Positions 13,724 through 22,832 of a DNA stretch of 64,000 bases are shown piece after piece. The stretch is taken from contig NZ_SSON01000075.1 in the NCBI RefSeq assembly GCF_029871245.1, positions 324,943 to 388,942 of the forward strand. The letters are read 5' to 3'. How positions within the stretch are numbered: the stretch's first letter is position 1; every line of letters starts with the position of its first letter. The position numbers were made by a program, and so were the translations under genes. Source of the stretch: Pseudomonas sp. BN102. Its GTDB lineage: Bacteria; Pseudomonadota; Gammaproteobacteria; Pseudomonadales; Pseudomonadaceae. The notes below the pieces were generated by a model, which saw nothing but the letters and a program-made list of their open reading frames with translations, was not told where the DNA came from and ran no database searches.

Positions 13724-14554
13724 CTACAGCTCCACGCCGAGGCCGAAGCGTTTCTTCAGCACCCTGTCCAGCAGGCTTCTCGGCACCCAGCGTGCCAGCA
13801 GTGGCAGTGCCCGGCTGCCATTGCCGATGCGCACCAGTGCCTGGCGGGGCTTGCGTTGCACGGCGACCAGCAAGGAGCGCGCGAACGCTTCGGCCGAGGT
13901 GGGGTTGTCCTGGGAAGCACGGGCGCGGGCGCGGATGCCTTCGCGCAGGGGCCACCAAGGCGAGCCTTCGGCGATCACGGCCTCGGCTTCGCGGCTGGCG
14001 TTCGCGCCGAAGCTGGAGGCGATGGCGCCGGGTTGCACTTCCATCAACTCGATGCCGAAGGGCGCGAGTTCCAGGCGCAGGGCATCGCTCAGGGCGTGCA
14101 CGGCGGCCTTGGAGGCGCAGTAGGCGCCGGCGAAGGGGGTGACCAGCACGCCGGACACGCTGCCGATGTTCACCACCAGGCCACGGCGCTTGCGCAGCAG
14201 TGGGAAGCAGGCGCGGGTCAGGTCCACCAGGGCGAAAACGTTGGTCTCGAACTGCCGGCGCAGCGCCTCTGCGCCACCGTCCAGCAGCGGGCCCATGGCG
14301 CCGAAGCCGGCGTTGTTCACCAGCACGTCGAGGCCGCCGGCTTCGGCTTCCAGGCGATCGGCCAGCGCGGCGACGGCGGCCTGGTCATTGACGTCCAGGG
14401 CGACTGCGGTGAAGCCGGCGGCTTGCAGTTCGGCCAGGTCCTCAGGCTTGCGGGCGCTGGCCCAGACGCTGTAGCCGGCGGCCTTGAAGGCATCGGCGAG
14501 GGCGCGGCCGATGCCGCTGGAGCAGCCGGTGATCAGGGCGGTGGCAGTGGTCAT
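13724..14554 (-). CDS. Short-chain dehydrogenase/reductase
   Basis: This 276-residue classical SDR has the nucleotide motif TGCSSGIG near residue 9, NNAG near 85 and catalytic S-x12-Y-x3-K (GSVSG...YCASKAA). The C-terminal tail is longer than in minimal SDRs. The substrate is unknown; the sequence type fits NAD(P)-dependent oxidoreductases acting on small alcohols or ketones. It is convergent with the bufferin operon and 70 bp downstream of the membrane protein gene that follows. Confidence 0.9.
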   Translation of the reverse strand: MTTATALITGCSSGIGRALADAFKAAGYSVWASARKPEDLAELQAAGFTAVALDVNDQAAVAALADRLEAEAGGLDVLVNNAGFGAMGPLLDGGAEALRRQFETNVFALVDLTRACFPLLRKRRGLVVNIGSVSGVLVTPFAGAYCASKAAVHALSDALRLELAPFGIELMEVQPGAIASSFGANASREAEAVIAEGSPWWPLREGIRARARASQDNPTSAEAFARSLLVAVQRKPRQALVRIGNGSRALPLLARWVPRSLLDRVLKKRFGLGVEL

Positions 14555-14578
14555 GGCATATCCTTGTGCAGCGAGTGT

Positions 14579-14611
14579 TGGGCTTCGCTTCGCTCAGCCA
14601 CAACCTACGGT
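14579..14611. repeat. TTGGGCTTCGCTTCGCTCAGC repeat remnant
   Basis: The sequence TTGGGCTTCGCTTCGCTCAG...CAACCTACGG matches the right half of the larger palindrome at 39008-39087. It is one arm of a dispersed intergenic repeat. Confidence 0.6.
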
Positions 14612-14624
14612 CGGTCGGGGGGCT

Positions 14625-15089
14625 TCAGTCGACGAATTTGCCACGCAAACCGGCGGCGCGAAACTCCAGGGATTGCGGGCGATAACCCTGGCGAATGGGC
14701 GGCAGGGAAAGGCAATCCTGCCATTGGGCGCCGGGCTGGATTTCGGCGGGTCCCAGGTAACGCGGGTGATCGTAGCTGGCCTGGGCCAGGTTGATGGTGT
14801 CGCCGGGGCGGAAGGCCTGCACTTGCCAGGCGAAGTCGCGCAGGGTGGCGTCGCCACCATTGCGTATCTGGATGGCCAGCGGGCGGTCGGCGGGGCAGCT
14901 TTGCGGGCTGTAGCTGAGCTGGATTGTCAGGCGGGCGAAGCGGCGTTCTTCGCTTTGCTCTTCCCAGAGCACCCAGAGGGCGATCAGGACTACGCCGAGC
15001 ACGGCCGAGAGGGACAGCGACAGGGCCTTGGCCGGGTAACGCACCAGCAGGACCAGCCAGGTCAGGAAGAGGATGGCGCCGATAAGCAT
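14625..15089 (-). CDS. Membrane-anchored protein with periplasmic domain, unknown
   Basis: This 154-residue protein has two N-terminal membrane helices (LIGAILFLTWLVLLV and LSLSAVLGVVLIALWVLW), then a 105-residue beta-rich domain with two Cys (C69, C121) that could form a disulfide. PLAIQIRNGGDATL resembles an immunoglobulin-like strand pattern. No family is recognised. It is the last gene before the alginate operon, on the same strand but separated by the repeats at 15149-15206. Confidence 0.7.
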   Translation of the reverse strand: MLIGAILFLTWLVLLVRYPAKALSLSLSAVLGVVLIALWVLWEEQSEERRFARLTIQLSYSPQSCPADRPLAIQIRNGGDATLRDFAWQVQAFRPGDTINLAQASYDHPRYLGPAEIQPGAQWQDCLSLPPIRQGYRPQSLEFRAAGLRGKFVD

Positions 15090-15148
15090 TGGGAAACCTC
15101 CTTGAGGCTTCCCATGCTAGCAGAGCGTTCAGGGCCGCTGAGGGCAGT

Positions 15149-15206
15149 GCAGGAGCGAGCTTGCTCGCGAAGGGTTGCCCCGTTCGCCAGCAAGCTGGCT
15201 CCTACA
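15149..15206. repeat. Pair of GNAGGAGC palindromes
   Basis: GCAGGAGCGAGCTTGCTCGC (15149-15168) and CGCCAGCAAGCTGGCTCCTA (15186-15205) are two members of the GTAGGAGC family in opposite orientation. They lie directly after algA and may mark the end of the alginate transcript. Confidence 0.7.
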
Positions 15207-15220
15207 GCCGAGGACCAGCT

Positions 15221-16663
15221 TTAGCGGGCGATGCTGTGCACGGTCGCGCTCTGCGGGGCGCGGCCGTAGACGTCATCCAGACGCTCGATGTCGTCTTCGC
15301 CGAGGTAGCTGCCGGACTGCACTTCGATGATCTCCAGCGGGATCTTGCCGGGGTTGGCCAGGCGGTGCACGGAGGCGATCGGGATGTAGGTGGACTGGTT
15401 CTCGGTGAGCAGGAACACCTTGTCGTCGCAGGTCACCTGGGCGGTGCCGGAGACCACGATCCAGTGCTCGGCACGATGGTGGTGCATCTGCAGCGAGAGC
15501 TGCGCGCCGGGCTTGACGGTGATGTGCTTGACCTGGAAGCGGCCGCCCATGTCCACGGAGTCGTAGGAGCCCCATGGACGGTACACGGCGCAGTGGTTCT
15601 GGGTTTCGCTGCGGCCGTCGGCGTCCAGCGTGTTGACCAGTTTCTTCACGTCCTGCACGCGGTCCTTGTGGGCGATCATCATGGCGTCCTTGGTCTCGAC
15701 CACCACTATGTCGTCCAGGCCGATCACCGACACCAGTTTGCCGTTGCCGTGCACCAGGCAGTTGTGGCTGTCCTGCACCACCACGTCGCCCTTGGTGACG
15801 TTGCCGTTCTTGTCCTTGTCGTGCACTTCCCAGATCGAGCTCCAGCTGCCCACGTCGTTCCAGCCGGCGGACAGCGGCACCACGCAGGCGCGCTCGGTCT
15901 TCTCCATCACCGCGTAGTCGATGGAATTGTCCGGGCAGCAGGCGAAGGTGGCCGAGTCGATGCTCACCGCGATGCCGTCGCGCTTGCTGCGCTCCAGGGC
16001 CAGCAGGCAGGTGTCGTAGATATCCACGTCGTGCTGCTTGAGCTCTTCCAGGAAGCGGCTGGCGCGGAACAGGAACATGCCGCTGTTCCAGAAATAGTCG
16101 CCGGATTCGACGTACTGGCGGGCGAGGGCCTCGTTCGGCTTTTCGACGAACTGGGCGACGCGGCTGATGCCGTCCGGCAGGACGGCGTCGCTCTTGCTGC
16201 GGATGTAGCCGTAGCCGGTTTCCGGGCGCTCGGCGGGAACGCCGAAGAGCACCATCTCGCCTTTCTCGGCGGCGCTGGCGGCCAGCGCCAGGGCCTGCTC
16301 GAAGGCGTTCTGGTCTTTCAATACGTGGTCGGCCGGCAGCACCAGCATCAGCTCGTCACGGCCTTCGGCCACCAGTTGCATGGCGGCGATGGCCACCGCC
16401 GGCGCGGTGTTGCGGCCAAAGGGCTCCAGCAGCATGGCCTGGGCCTGCAGGCCGATGGCGTCGAGCTGCTCCTGGACGATGAAGCGGTGATCCTGGTTGG
16501 CCACCAGCACTGCCGGCTGCATGCCCTCGAAGTTCAGGCGCTGCAGGGTCTGCTGGAACAGGGTCTGGTCGCCGGTGAGGGCGAGGAACTGCTTGGGATA
16601 CTGCTTACGCGAAAGAGGCCAGAGGCGAGAGCCGCTACCGCCAGAGAGGATCACGGGAATCAT
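15221..16663 (-). CDS. algA: Mannose-1-phosphate guanylyltransferase / mannose-6-phosphate isomerase
   Basis: This 480-residue bifunctional enzyme makes mannose-6-phosphate from fructose-6-phosphate and GDP-mannose from mannose-1-phosphate, the first and third steps to GDP-mannuronate. The N-terminal pyrophosphorylase loop is LSGGSGSRLWPLSRKQYPKQ (6-25). The C-terminal isomerase cupin holds the metal motif QMHHHRAEHW. It is close to P. aeruginosa AlgA along its length. ATG 16663 is preceded by AGGAG. It is the last alginate gene, separated from algF by 136 bp with a GC-rich hairpin, so it may be expressed at a different level. Confidence 0.97.
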   Translation of the reverse strand: MIPVILSGGSGSRLWPLSRKQYPKQFLALTGDQTLFQQTLQRLNFEGMQPAVLVANQDHRFIVQEQLDAIGLQAQAMLLEPFGRNTAPAVAIAAMQLVAEGRDELMLVLPADHVLKDQNAFEQALALAASAAEKGEMVLFGVPAERPETGYGYIRSKSDAVLPDGISRVAQFVEKPNEALARQYVESGDYFWNSGMFLFRASRFLEELKQHDVDIYDTCLLALERSKRDGIAVSIDSATFACCPDNSIDYAVMEKTERACVVPLSAGWNDVGSWSSIWEVHDKDKNGNVTKGDVVVQDSHNCLVHGNGKLVSVIGLDDIVVVETKDAMMIAHKDRVQDVKKLVNTLDADGRSETQNHCAVYRPWGSYDSVDMGGRFQVKHITVKPGAQLSLQMHHHRAEHWIVVSGTAQVTCDDKVFLLTENQSTYIPIASVHRLANPGKIPLEIIEVQSGSYLGEDDIERLDDVYGRAPQSATVHSIAR

Positions 16664-16753
16664 GGTGTTTCTCCTAGAACTGTCATGGGTTTGGGGCGCT
16701 GCTTCCATCGATCACATTTCTTTCTTATTCCCGCCCTCTGCGTGGCAGGTGGG

Positions 16754-16779
16754 GCCGGCGCGGTTCAGCCCGCGCCGGC
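16754..16779. promoter_or_regulatory. GC-rich hairpin between algF and algA
   Basis: GCCGGCGCGG (16754-16763) and CCGCGCCGGC (16770-16779) form a perfect 10-bp stem. On the transcribed strand no T run follows, so it is not a clear terminator. It could slow decay or reduce read-through into algA. Confidence 0.55.
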
Positions 16780-16799
16780 TAGTGTTTCGTTACCGCTGC

Positions 16800-17444
16800 T
16801 CAGGATTCGGTCGGGCGCTTGACCCAGACCGGAGAGAGCTTGCCGCCGCTGCCGGTGATGTAGAGGCAGACCACTTCGCCGCGCTGCAGGGAGACCGGCT
16901 TCAGGTCGCTGACCTTGCGCTCGCCGTCGAACAGGGCGAGGCCGACTTTCACCGGGTTGATCTCGCGCTCGCCGCGGCCTTGCGGGGCCACTTCCTCGAC
17001 GACCGGGGTCTTGCCGTCGGCGGTCTTCAGGGTGAGCTTGGCGTCCGAGAGGTTCTGCACCCGCAGCAGGGCCTTCTGCTTGTTCTTGAAGGCCGGTTCT
17101 TCCACCAGTTGCGGGTCCTTGCCGGCCTGGTTGACCAGGGTGTAGTAGCGGTCCGCTTCCAGCTTCACCGAAAGGTTGCCGCTGCCGACCTGGGCGCTGT
17201 AGTTGCCGGCCGGGAGGAACTTGAAGTCGCTGGAGCCCTGCGGCGGCACGTCGGTCAGCGCGGTGTTGCCGACATTGACGCTGAGTTCGCTGCTGCCGGC
17301 GTTATAGGCGCGGACGAAGGCGGAGCCCTTGGGCGCCTTCGGGCCGTACAGGCCACCTTCATCGGCATTGGCCTGGAGCGCGCCGAGGCCGAGCACCAGG
17401 GCGCACGCATACGACTTCCAGCGGCGGTTGTTCTGTCGGGTCAT
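16800..17444 (-). CDS. algF: Alginate O-acetylation adaptor protein AlgF
   Basis: This 214-residue periplasmic protein begins MTRQNNRRWKSYACALVL with a signal peptide cut near QANA-DE. AlgF is needed with AlgI, AlgJ and AlgX for acetylation of mannuronate residues. Two beta domains are visible (SAFVRAYNAGSSELSVNVG..., then ALLRVQNLSDAKLTLKTADG...). The start is set by GGAGG 8 nt before ATG 17444; the ATG five codons earlier overlaps that site. Confidence 0.95.
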   Translation of the reverse strand: MTRQNNRRWKSYACALVLGLGALQANADEGGLYGPKAPKGSAFVRAYNAGSSELSVNVGNTALTDVPPQGSSDFKFLPAGNYSAQVGSGNLSVKLEADRYYTLVNQAGKDPQLVEEPAFKNKQKALLRVQNLSDAKLTLKTADGKTPVVEEVAPQGRGEREINPVKVGLALFDGERKVSDLKPVSLQRGEVVCLYITGSGGKLSPVWVKRPTES

Positions 17445-17516
17445 GAGGTGTACCTCCATCTTCTCTCTTGAACGGGCCGTATCCGGCCCTGTTTTCCCCT
17501 TTGCGAGGGGGATTCT

Positions 17517-18665
17517 TCAGTTGCCCGAGCGCGAGGCCAGGCGTTCGTCACCGGCCGCGCCCTTGCGCAGGCTGGCGACCCATTCGGGGTCGAAGTCGGA
17601 CAGGTCGCTCTGCATCGGCAGGTAGCGTTCGGGGAATTCCCAGATCACCAGTTGCGGCGCGGCGTCCTTCAGTTCGTCGCTCTGCAGGTACTTGAGCATC
17701 GGCAGGATCGGGCCCTGGCCATCCTCGGCGTGGTTCACCAGGTCGCGCTGCAGCGCCTGGCGCAGGGCACCGGCGAAGTTCCACTTGTCGTTGGCGCTGT
17801 AGCTGGTGCCCACCAGCACCACCGGCACTTCGTTCTCGGCGAACAGGGCGTCGTCACCGGCGGCGGCATCCGCCTGGCTGCGGGTGGCGCGTTTCTGCAG
17901 CTGGTCCGGGGCCGGCATCAGGTTCTCGAACAGCGGGTCCAGGGGCAGGAAGCGGGTCAGGTCGCCCTTGTAGTCCTCATTGCCCTGGGCTTCGGTGACG
18001 TACTGCTGGGGAGTGCCGCGCAGGTCGATGGTCTTGCCTACGACCTGGCCCAGGCGACCGGCCACCACTTCGGCGCCCAGCGGGCTCCAGTGGGTGTCGG
18101 TGCGCAGGAAGACCTGGCCCTGGTTCTTCGCCTCCTCGAGGGTGGCGAGCAGGTCCGGGGCGATGATCCCGGCCTTGCGCGCGACGCCGCGGAAGCGCTG
18201 GTAGAGGTCCTGGCGCAGGGCGGTGGGCGTGGCTTCGCCGACATGCTCCGGGTAGAGCCGCGACTTGGACGGCACTATCGCCAGCACCAGTTCCACGTTG
18301 CGCCGCGCCAGTTCGTCACGCACGCCCCCGATCAGCGCAAGGTTGTCGCGCACGTGGCGGGCGCCGTCGGCCACCGGGTCGAACTCCTCGTCCGAGTAGA
18401 GCCAGCCGTCCTGGCCGATGACCACGCCCTGGCGGCCTTCGCCGAACAGCTTGAAGTCCAGCAGGGCCCAGAGATTGGTACCCAGTTGCTTGACCGGGAA
18501 TTCCTTGTCGTAGTTCTTCTCGAAGGCCAGGGCCAGCTTGCCGTCCAGCACGCTGGTTTCCTTGGCCACGGAGAAGCCGAACACCGCGCGCATGGACCAC
18601 AGGCTGAGCGCAAGCAGCAGACCGCAGAAGAGCAGGATGTAGAGCAGGTTCAGGGTTCTGTTCAC
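17517..18665 (-). CDS. algJ: Alginate O-acetyltransferase AlgJ
   Basis: This 382-residue SGNH-like enzyme is anchored by an N-terminal helix (LNLLYILLFCGLLLALSLW). The catalytic residues are D190 and H192 (RTDTHW) and S288 (GTSYS), the same numbers as in P. aeruginosa AlgJ when translation starts at GTG 18665. That start is supported by GTGGAG 6 nt upstream and by alignment with known AlgJ starts. It receives acetyl groups from AlgI in the periplasm. It starts 12 nt after algI. Confidence 0.95.
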   Translation of the reverse strand: MNRTLNLLYILLFCGLLLALSLWSMRAVFGFSVAKETSVLDGKLALAFEKNYDKEFPVKQLGTNLWALLDFKLFGEGRQGVVIGQDGWLYSDEEFDPVADGARHVRDNLALIGGVRDELARRNVELVLAIVPSKSRLYPEHVGEATPTALRQDLYQRFRGVARKAGIIAPDLLATLEEAKNQGQVFLRTDTHWSPLGAEVVAGRLGQVVGKTIDLRGTPQQYVTEAQGNEDYKGDLTRFLPLDPLFENLMPAPDQLQKRATRSQADAAAGDDALFAENEVPVVLVGTSYSANDKWNFAGALRQALQRDLVNHAEDGQGPILPMLKYLQSDELKDAAPQLVIWEFPERYLPMQSDLSDFDPEWVASLRKGAAGDERLASRSGN

Positions 18666-18677
18666 GGTCGGCTCCAC

Positions 18678-20171
18678 TCAGAACTGGAAGTACAGGAAGG
18701 GCGAGAAACTCTGCGCCGAGAGCTTCAGCACCGAGGCAGCGAACAGCAGGAGCACGGCGGCGTGGAAGGCGAGGGCGCCAAGCTTCACGCGGCTGCCGGT
18801 GAGCGCGGCGCTGCCGTCGGCGTTGATGGCGATGCCATCGTCTTCTTCCTTCGCCTTGGCTTTGGGCGCGCCGGCCAGCGGCTGGGCGTAGAACTGGCGG
18901 ATGCCGAAGATGGCCAGCACCACGTAGGCCAGCAGCAGGGTGGCGATCTGCAGGCTGGTGAGCTGGGCGCGGTTGAGTTCGGAGAGCTGCCAGTCACCGA
19001 AGCTGAACATGGCGGCATACATGCGCCAGGCCACATCCAGGTTCTCGGCGCGGAAGATCACCCAGCCGATCACCACCAGCAGGAAGGTGAAGGCCCAGCG
19101 CAGTGGCTGGATCGCGCGCGGCGCGGCGTTCACGCCGAGGGCGCGCTCGATGGCCAGCCAGGCGCCGTGCCAGGCACCCCAGATGATGTAGGTGAAGTTG
19201 GCACCGTGCCACAGCCCGCCCAACAGCATGGTGAGGAACAGGTTGCGGTAGGTCTGGAAGGTGGTGCCGCGGTTGCCGCCGAGGCTGATGTAGAGGTAGT
19301 CGCGCAGCCAGGTGGAGAGGCTGATGTGCCAGCGCCGCCAGAACTCGGTAATGGACTGGCTGATATAGGGCTGGTTGAAGTTCTCCATGAAGCGGAAGCC
19401 CATCATCAGGCCGAGGCCGATGGCCATGTCGCTGTAGCCGGAGAAGTCGAAGTACAGCTGCGCGGTGTAGGCCAGGGCGCCGAGCCAGGCATCGCCCGTG
19501 GTCGGGTCGGAGAGGGCGAAGCAGTGATCGGCGATGGGCGCGATGCTGTCGGCGATGAAGACCTTCTTGATGAAACCCTGCATGAACCGGGTGCAGCCTT
19601 CGGCGAACTTGTCCACCGTGTGGGTGCGGTGGTTGAACTGGTCGACCAGGTCCTTGAAGCGCAACACCGGGCCGGCGATCAGGTGCGGGAAGATCGCCAC
19701 GAAAGCGGCGAAGTCCACCAGGTTGCGGGTGGCCGGGGTATCGCCGCGGTAGACGTCGATGATGTAGCTGATGGACTCGAAGACGTAGAAGGAAATCCCG
19801 ATCGGCAGCAGGATGTGCGTGAGCACGAAAGGCTCCATGCCGAACGAGGAGACGATGGCGTTGAGGCTGTCGACGCCGAAGTTGGCGTACTTGAAGTAGC
19901 CGAGGACGCAGAGGTCCACCGCCACGCCGAGGAGCAGCCATTTCTGCGCGGTCTTCGTGCGCACCCCGGCCGCGCCTATGCGCAGCCCGATCCAGTAGTT
20001 GAACACCGTGACCACGGCGAACAACGCCAGGAAGTCGATGCGCCACCAGGCGTAGAAGATGTAGCTGGCGACCAGCAGCAGCAGGTTTCGATAGCGTGTC
20101 CCGACCAGGTAGTACAAGCCGAGGAAAATCGGCAAGAACAGGAACAGGAACACGTTTGAAGAAAAGACCAT
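18678..20171 (-). CDS. algI: Alginate O-acetylation membrane protein AlgI (MBOAT)
   Basis: This 497-residue inner-membrane acyltransferase of the MBOAT family has about ten or more helices and the catalytic His H322 in GGLWHGANFTY. It passes acetyl groups across the membrane to AlgJ/AlgX. The cytoplasmic stretch near the C-terminus (AKAKEEDDG, about 440) is charged. It is separated from algL by 104 bp that include a palindromic repeat. Confidence 0.97.
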   Translation of the reverse strand: MVFSSNVFLFLFLPIFLGLYYLVGTRYRNLLLLVASYIFYAWWRIDFLALFAVVTVFNYWIGLRIGAAGVRTKTAQKWLLLGVAVDLCVLGYFKYANFGVDSLNAIVSSFGMEPFVLTHILLPIGISFYVFESISYIIDVYRGDTPATRNLVDFAAFVAIFPHLIAGPVLRFKDLVDQFNHRTHTVDKFAEGCTRFMQGFIKKVFIADSIAPIADHCFALSDPTTGDAWLGALAYTAQLYFDFSGYSDMAIGLGLMMGFRFMENFNQPYISQSITEFWRRWHISLSTWLRDYLYISLGGNRGTTFQTYRNLFLTMLLGGLWHGANFTYIIWGAWHGAWLAIERALGVNAAPRAIQPLRWAFTFLLVVIGWVIFRAENLDVAWRMYAAMFSFGDWQLSELNRAQLTSLQIATLLLAYVVLAIFGIRQFYAQPLAGAPKAKAKEEDDGIAINADGSAALTGSRVKLGALAFHAAVLLLFAASVLKLSAQSFSPFLYFQF

Positions 20172-20233
20172 CCGAGTCTCTCCATTGAACGTTTGATTTC
20201 AGGCCCGCCACGTTGGGGCGGGGGCGTTTTTTT

Positions 20234-20259
20234 CCCCTCTCCCGCAAGCGGGAGAGGGG
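20234..20259. repeat. CCCCTCTCCCGC palindrome inside the alginate operon
   Basis: A perfect inverted repeat, CCCCTCTCCCGC-AA-GCGGGAGAGGGG, lies between algL and algI. It shares the CCTCTCCC core with the repeats after purL (432-582). On the transcribed strand it is followed by A residues, so it is a stem without a U-tract. It may stabilise upstream mRNA. Confidence 0.75.
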
Positions 20260-20275
20260 CTGTCCGAGTGCGGCG

Positions 20276-21373
20276 TTAGCTTCCCCCTTCCTTCTTCGGG
20301 TGGAACACCTGGGTTACGTCCCCGCCGAGGCGGAAGGTCTTGTAGGGACCCATTTCGTCCTTCCACTCGACGGTCTTGGCGGAGCAGGAGTAGAGCGAGC
20401 ACCAGGGCTCCAGCCAGGAGAACTTGGAGTGCTTCTTCAGCTCGCTCATGTCCTGGTCCTTGCCGGTCCTCTTGTCGAAGGCCTTCTGGTCATCCACGCC
20501 GGCGATCACCTTCTCGCCGAGGCGACGCAGGGCGCCGTCGTTCGCCTCGCGCAGGTCCACGCCATTGGCCTGGGCGAAGCTGGCGATCATCGCTAGCGGC
20601 GGCAGGCTGTAGTTGTGGTAGGCGAGGGCGCGCTGGTTGCGCTTGAGTTCGTTGGGCAGGAAGCCGTCCCGGTCCACCTGGCCGGCGGCCACGCGGAACT
20701 GCGCCACCGACCAGTCGAAGAGATCCTGGCGGTTGGTCGCCACGGCGGTGGCCATCACCGACCAGGCGGCCCAGTAGGAGTGGTTGTTGATCTTCTTCAG
20801 CGGCAGGTCGCTCCAGTCATGCACCACCTGGTCGGCCAGGCGCGAGAACCAGGATTCGATCACCTGGGTCTGGGCGCGGTAGGGGGCCAGCGGTTGCGAC
20901 TCGGAGAACTTCAGGCGCAGGTAGGCCGAGGCCATGCTGCCCAGAGCCCATTTGCGCATGGACATGCCGGTGTGGTTGTACTGGGTACTGAGCAGGGCGT
21001 TGGCCTGGGCCCAGTTGCCCAGCCATTGCAGGGTGCATTCGAGCTGGGTGCGCTGGCCTTCGCGCATGTACTCCATGACCATCTTGCTGATGCCGCGCTC
21101 CATCTCGGTGATGTCGGCGGTCTTCTCGCGGAAGGCCTTTTCCGCCTTCGGATTGAGCGTGGCGCGGGCCTTGTCGGAGCCTTCGTACTTGCTGCGGAAT
21201 TCCAGCTTGGCGGTGTAGGGCGCTGGTGGTGCCTTGCAGCTGCCGCCGGACTTGGCGTCGACATCCACCGGGGCATAGTAGCCCCGGGGGGGAACCAGGT
21301 TTGCGGCGTGGCTCTGCCCGGCGAGCAGGATGCCCGCGAGCAGGGGAGCGATCAGCCAGGGTCTGGTGTTCAT
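20276..21373 (-). CDS. algL: Alginate lyase AlgL
   Basis: This 365-residue periplasmic lyase of polysaccharide lyase family 5 has a signal peptide (residues 1-24, QSHA-AN). The catalytic set is visible: N197-H198 in KINNHSYW, R248, and Y252/Y255 in RALAYHNYS. It degrades alginate that strays into the periplasm by beta-elimination, which keeps secretion productive. The start at ATG 21373 follows GGAAGGAGG. It is 14 nt downstream of algX, within the operon. Confidence 0.97.
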   Translation of the reverse strand: MNTRPWLIAPLLAGILLAGQSHAANLVPPRGYYAPVDVDAKSGGSCKAPPAPYTAKLEFRSKYEGSDKARATLNPKAEKAFREKTADITEMERGISKMVMEYMREGQRTQLECTLQWLGNWAQANALLSTQYNHTGMSMRKWALGSMASAYLRLKFSESQPLAPYRAQTQVIESWFSRLADQVVHDWSDLPLKKINNHSYWAAWSVMATAVATNRQDLFDWSVAQFRVAAGQVDRDGFLPNELKRNQRALAYHNYSLPPLAMIASFAQANGVDLREANDGALRRLGEKVIAGVDDQKAFDKRTGKDQDMSELKKHSKFSWLEPWCSLYSCSAKTVEWKDEMGPYKTFRLGGDVTQVFHPKKEGGS

Positions 21374-21387
21374 GGATACCTCCTTCC

Positions 21388-22821
21388 TCACTCGGCCTTC
21401 GCCGTGAGGTTTGCCCCGCCCTTGCCGGGACGTGCGCAGAGGCTCACCTCGACGCTGAGGTCCTGGGGCATCTGTTCGGGGCTGTGGATTTCCAGGGCAA
21501 GCATGTTCAGGTCGGCCCAATCCGGATCGTTACGCAGTTCGAAGGCGTAGCGGCCACCGGTGTCGATGCGGTCGCTCTGTTCCAGCTTGAAGTTCTCGCG
21601 GCGGCCGTTGAGGTACCAGATGGTGGTCTTGAGCTCGTGGATCGATGGATCGCTGAGGCGCAGGTCCACCTGGTAGTCGCGGCCGCGCAGGTCGCGCAGC
21701 GGCGCGCCCTTGCCGTTGACCAGCACCTCGTTGGCGCCGGGCTTGAGCTTGACCTTGTTCTTCAATAGCGCCGGGCGGCCTTCGCAACCGTTGTTCACCA
21801 TCGGCAACGCCTGGCGATAGAAGCTCGCCTGGCCCATGTCGTAGTGGGTGGCGAATTCCCAGATCAGCACCTTGGGCGGGTTCTCGTGGAATTCCTTGCT
21901 GCTCATGTACTGCATCAGGGCGCTCTCGAAGCCGCCGCCGCTGACCGCCATGTTGAGCACTTCGGCGCCGCTGTGCTGTTGCAGGAAACCGGCGAAGTTG
22001 TAGGCCGGACCGCTGTTACTGGTGCCCACCAGGGTCACCTTCGGGTTGGACTCGTCGCCGAACAGGCTGTCGCCGCCGCCACCACCGCCTGCTGCCTCGG
22101 TCTCGAAGCGGTCGACGTACTGGGTGGCGTAGCCGCCGGTGCCACAGAGCTGGGCGGCGGTCTTGTGCAGAGTGCCGGCCTTGGGCAGCAGGCCCACCAC
22201 CTTGCTCTCGTACTCCACCTTCGGAATGGCGTCGAAGCCGGGGATCTGCTTCAGGGTCTCGGCCACCAGCTTGGCGGTGCGATCGGCGCCGGCCGGGGTC
22301 CAGTGGTGGTCGGCCTTGAAGTAGTAGTCGGTGCCTACGCCCTTCTCGTCGAATAGCGGCGAGAGGTCGGTGACCCAGATGCCGGCCTTGCGGAACTGGG
22401 CAACAGCGGCCAGGTAGTTCTTCTTCGCCAGGTCGTAGTTGAAGTGGGCCTTCTCTTCCGGGGTGAGCTTCTCTCGGTTGATCAGGCCACGGGTCGGCTG
22501 GTAGACCACCATCAGCTCGACGCCCTTGGCCTTCAGCGCATCGTGCAGGCGGCGGAATTCGCTCCAGCCATAGGGCGTGGTGCCGAAGTCGGTGCGCAGG
22601 TCGTACTGGGTCCGGAACAGCCAGTCGCCCTGGCCCTGTACCAAGGTGGTGAAAAAACTCAGGTACTTGGTGTTGTAGCTGGCCGGGTTCTGAGCGACCG
22701 CGCAGAGCGGTGCGGTGCGCTGCACGCTGTATTGCGGAGCGGCCTGGGCGCCGCTGGCACACGCCAGCAGGGCGGCGGCCAGAGCGGAGGGGGTGAACCA
22801 TTTGCGGGAAAGTCTTTGCAT
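21388..22821 (-). CDS. algX: Alginate biosynthesis protein AlgX (O-acetyltransferase)
   Basis: This 477-residue periplasmic SGNH-like acetyltransferase has a C-terminal carbohydrate-binding module. The signal peptide ends near SGAQA-AP. Catalytic residues are D171 and H173 (KADHHW) and S268 (GTSNS). It puts acetyl groups on mannuronate and belongs to the AlgK-E-G-X secretion complex. ATG 22821 is used (GAGG 8 nt upstream); a TTG five codons earlier is unlikely. A run of six glycines (residues 245-250) just before DSLFGDE is unusual. Confidence 0.96.
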   Translation of the reverse strand: MQRLSRKWFTPSALAAALLACASGAQAAPQYSVQRTAPLCAVAQNPASYNTKYLSFFTTLVQGQGDWLFRTQYDLRTDFGTTPYGWSEFRRLHDALKAKGVELMVVYQPTRGLINREKLTPEEKAHFNYDLAKKNYLAAVAQFRKAGIWVTDLSPLFDEKGVGTDYYFKADHHWTPAGADRTAKLVAETLKQIPGFDAIPKVEYESKVVGLLPKAGTLHKTAAQLCGTGGYATQYVDRFETEAAGGGGGGDSLFGDESNPKVTLVGTSNSGPAYNFAGFLQQHSGAEVLNMAVSGGGFESALMQYMSSKEFHENPPKVLIWEFATHYDMGQASFYRQALPMVNNGCEGRPALLKNKVKLKPGANEVLVNGKGAPLRDLRGRDYQVDLRLSDPSIHELKTTIWYLNGRRENFKLEQSDRIDTGGRYAFELRNDPDWADLNMLALEIHSPEQMPQDLSVEVSLCARPGKGGANLTAKAE

Positions 22822-22832
22822 GATCTCGTACC

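Noticed and set aside
17652-20159. Very long open frame (835 codons) opposite algI and algJ
   Set aside because: It is the high-GC mirror frame of two certain alginate genes. The product is rich in Gln, Val, Gly and His without domain order, and the same effect is seen opposite algA, algE and algG.
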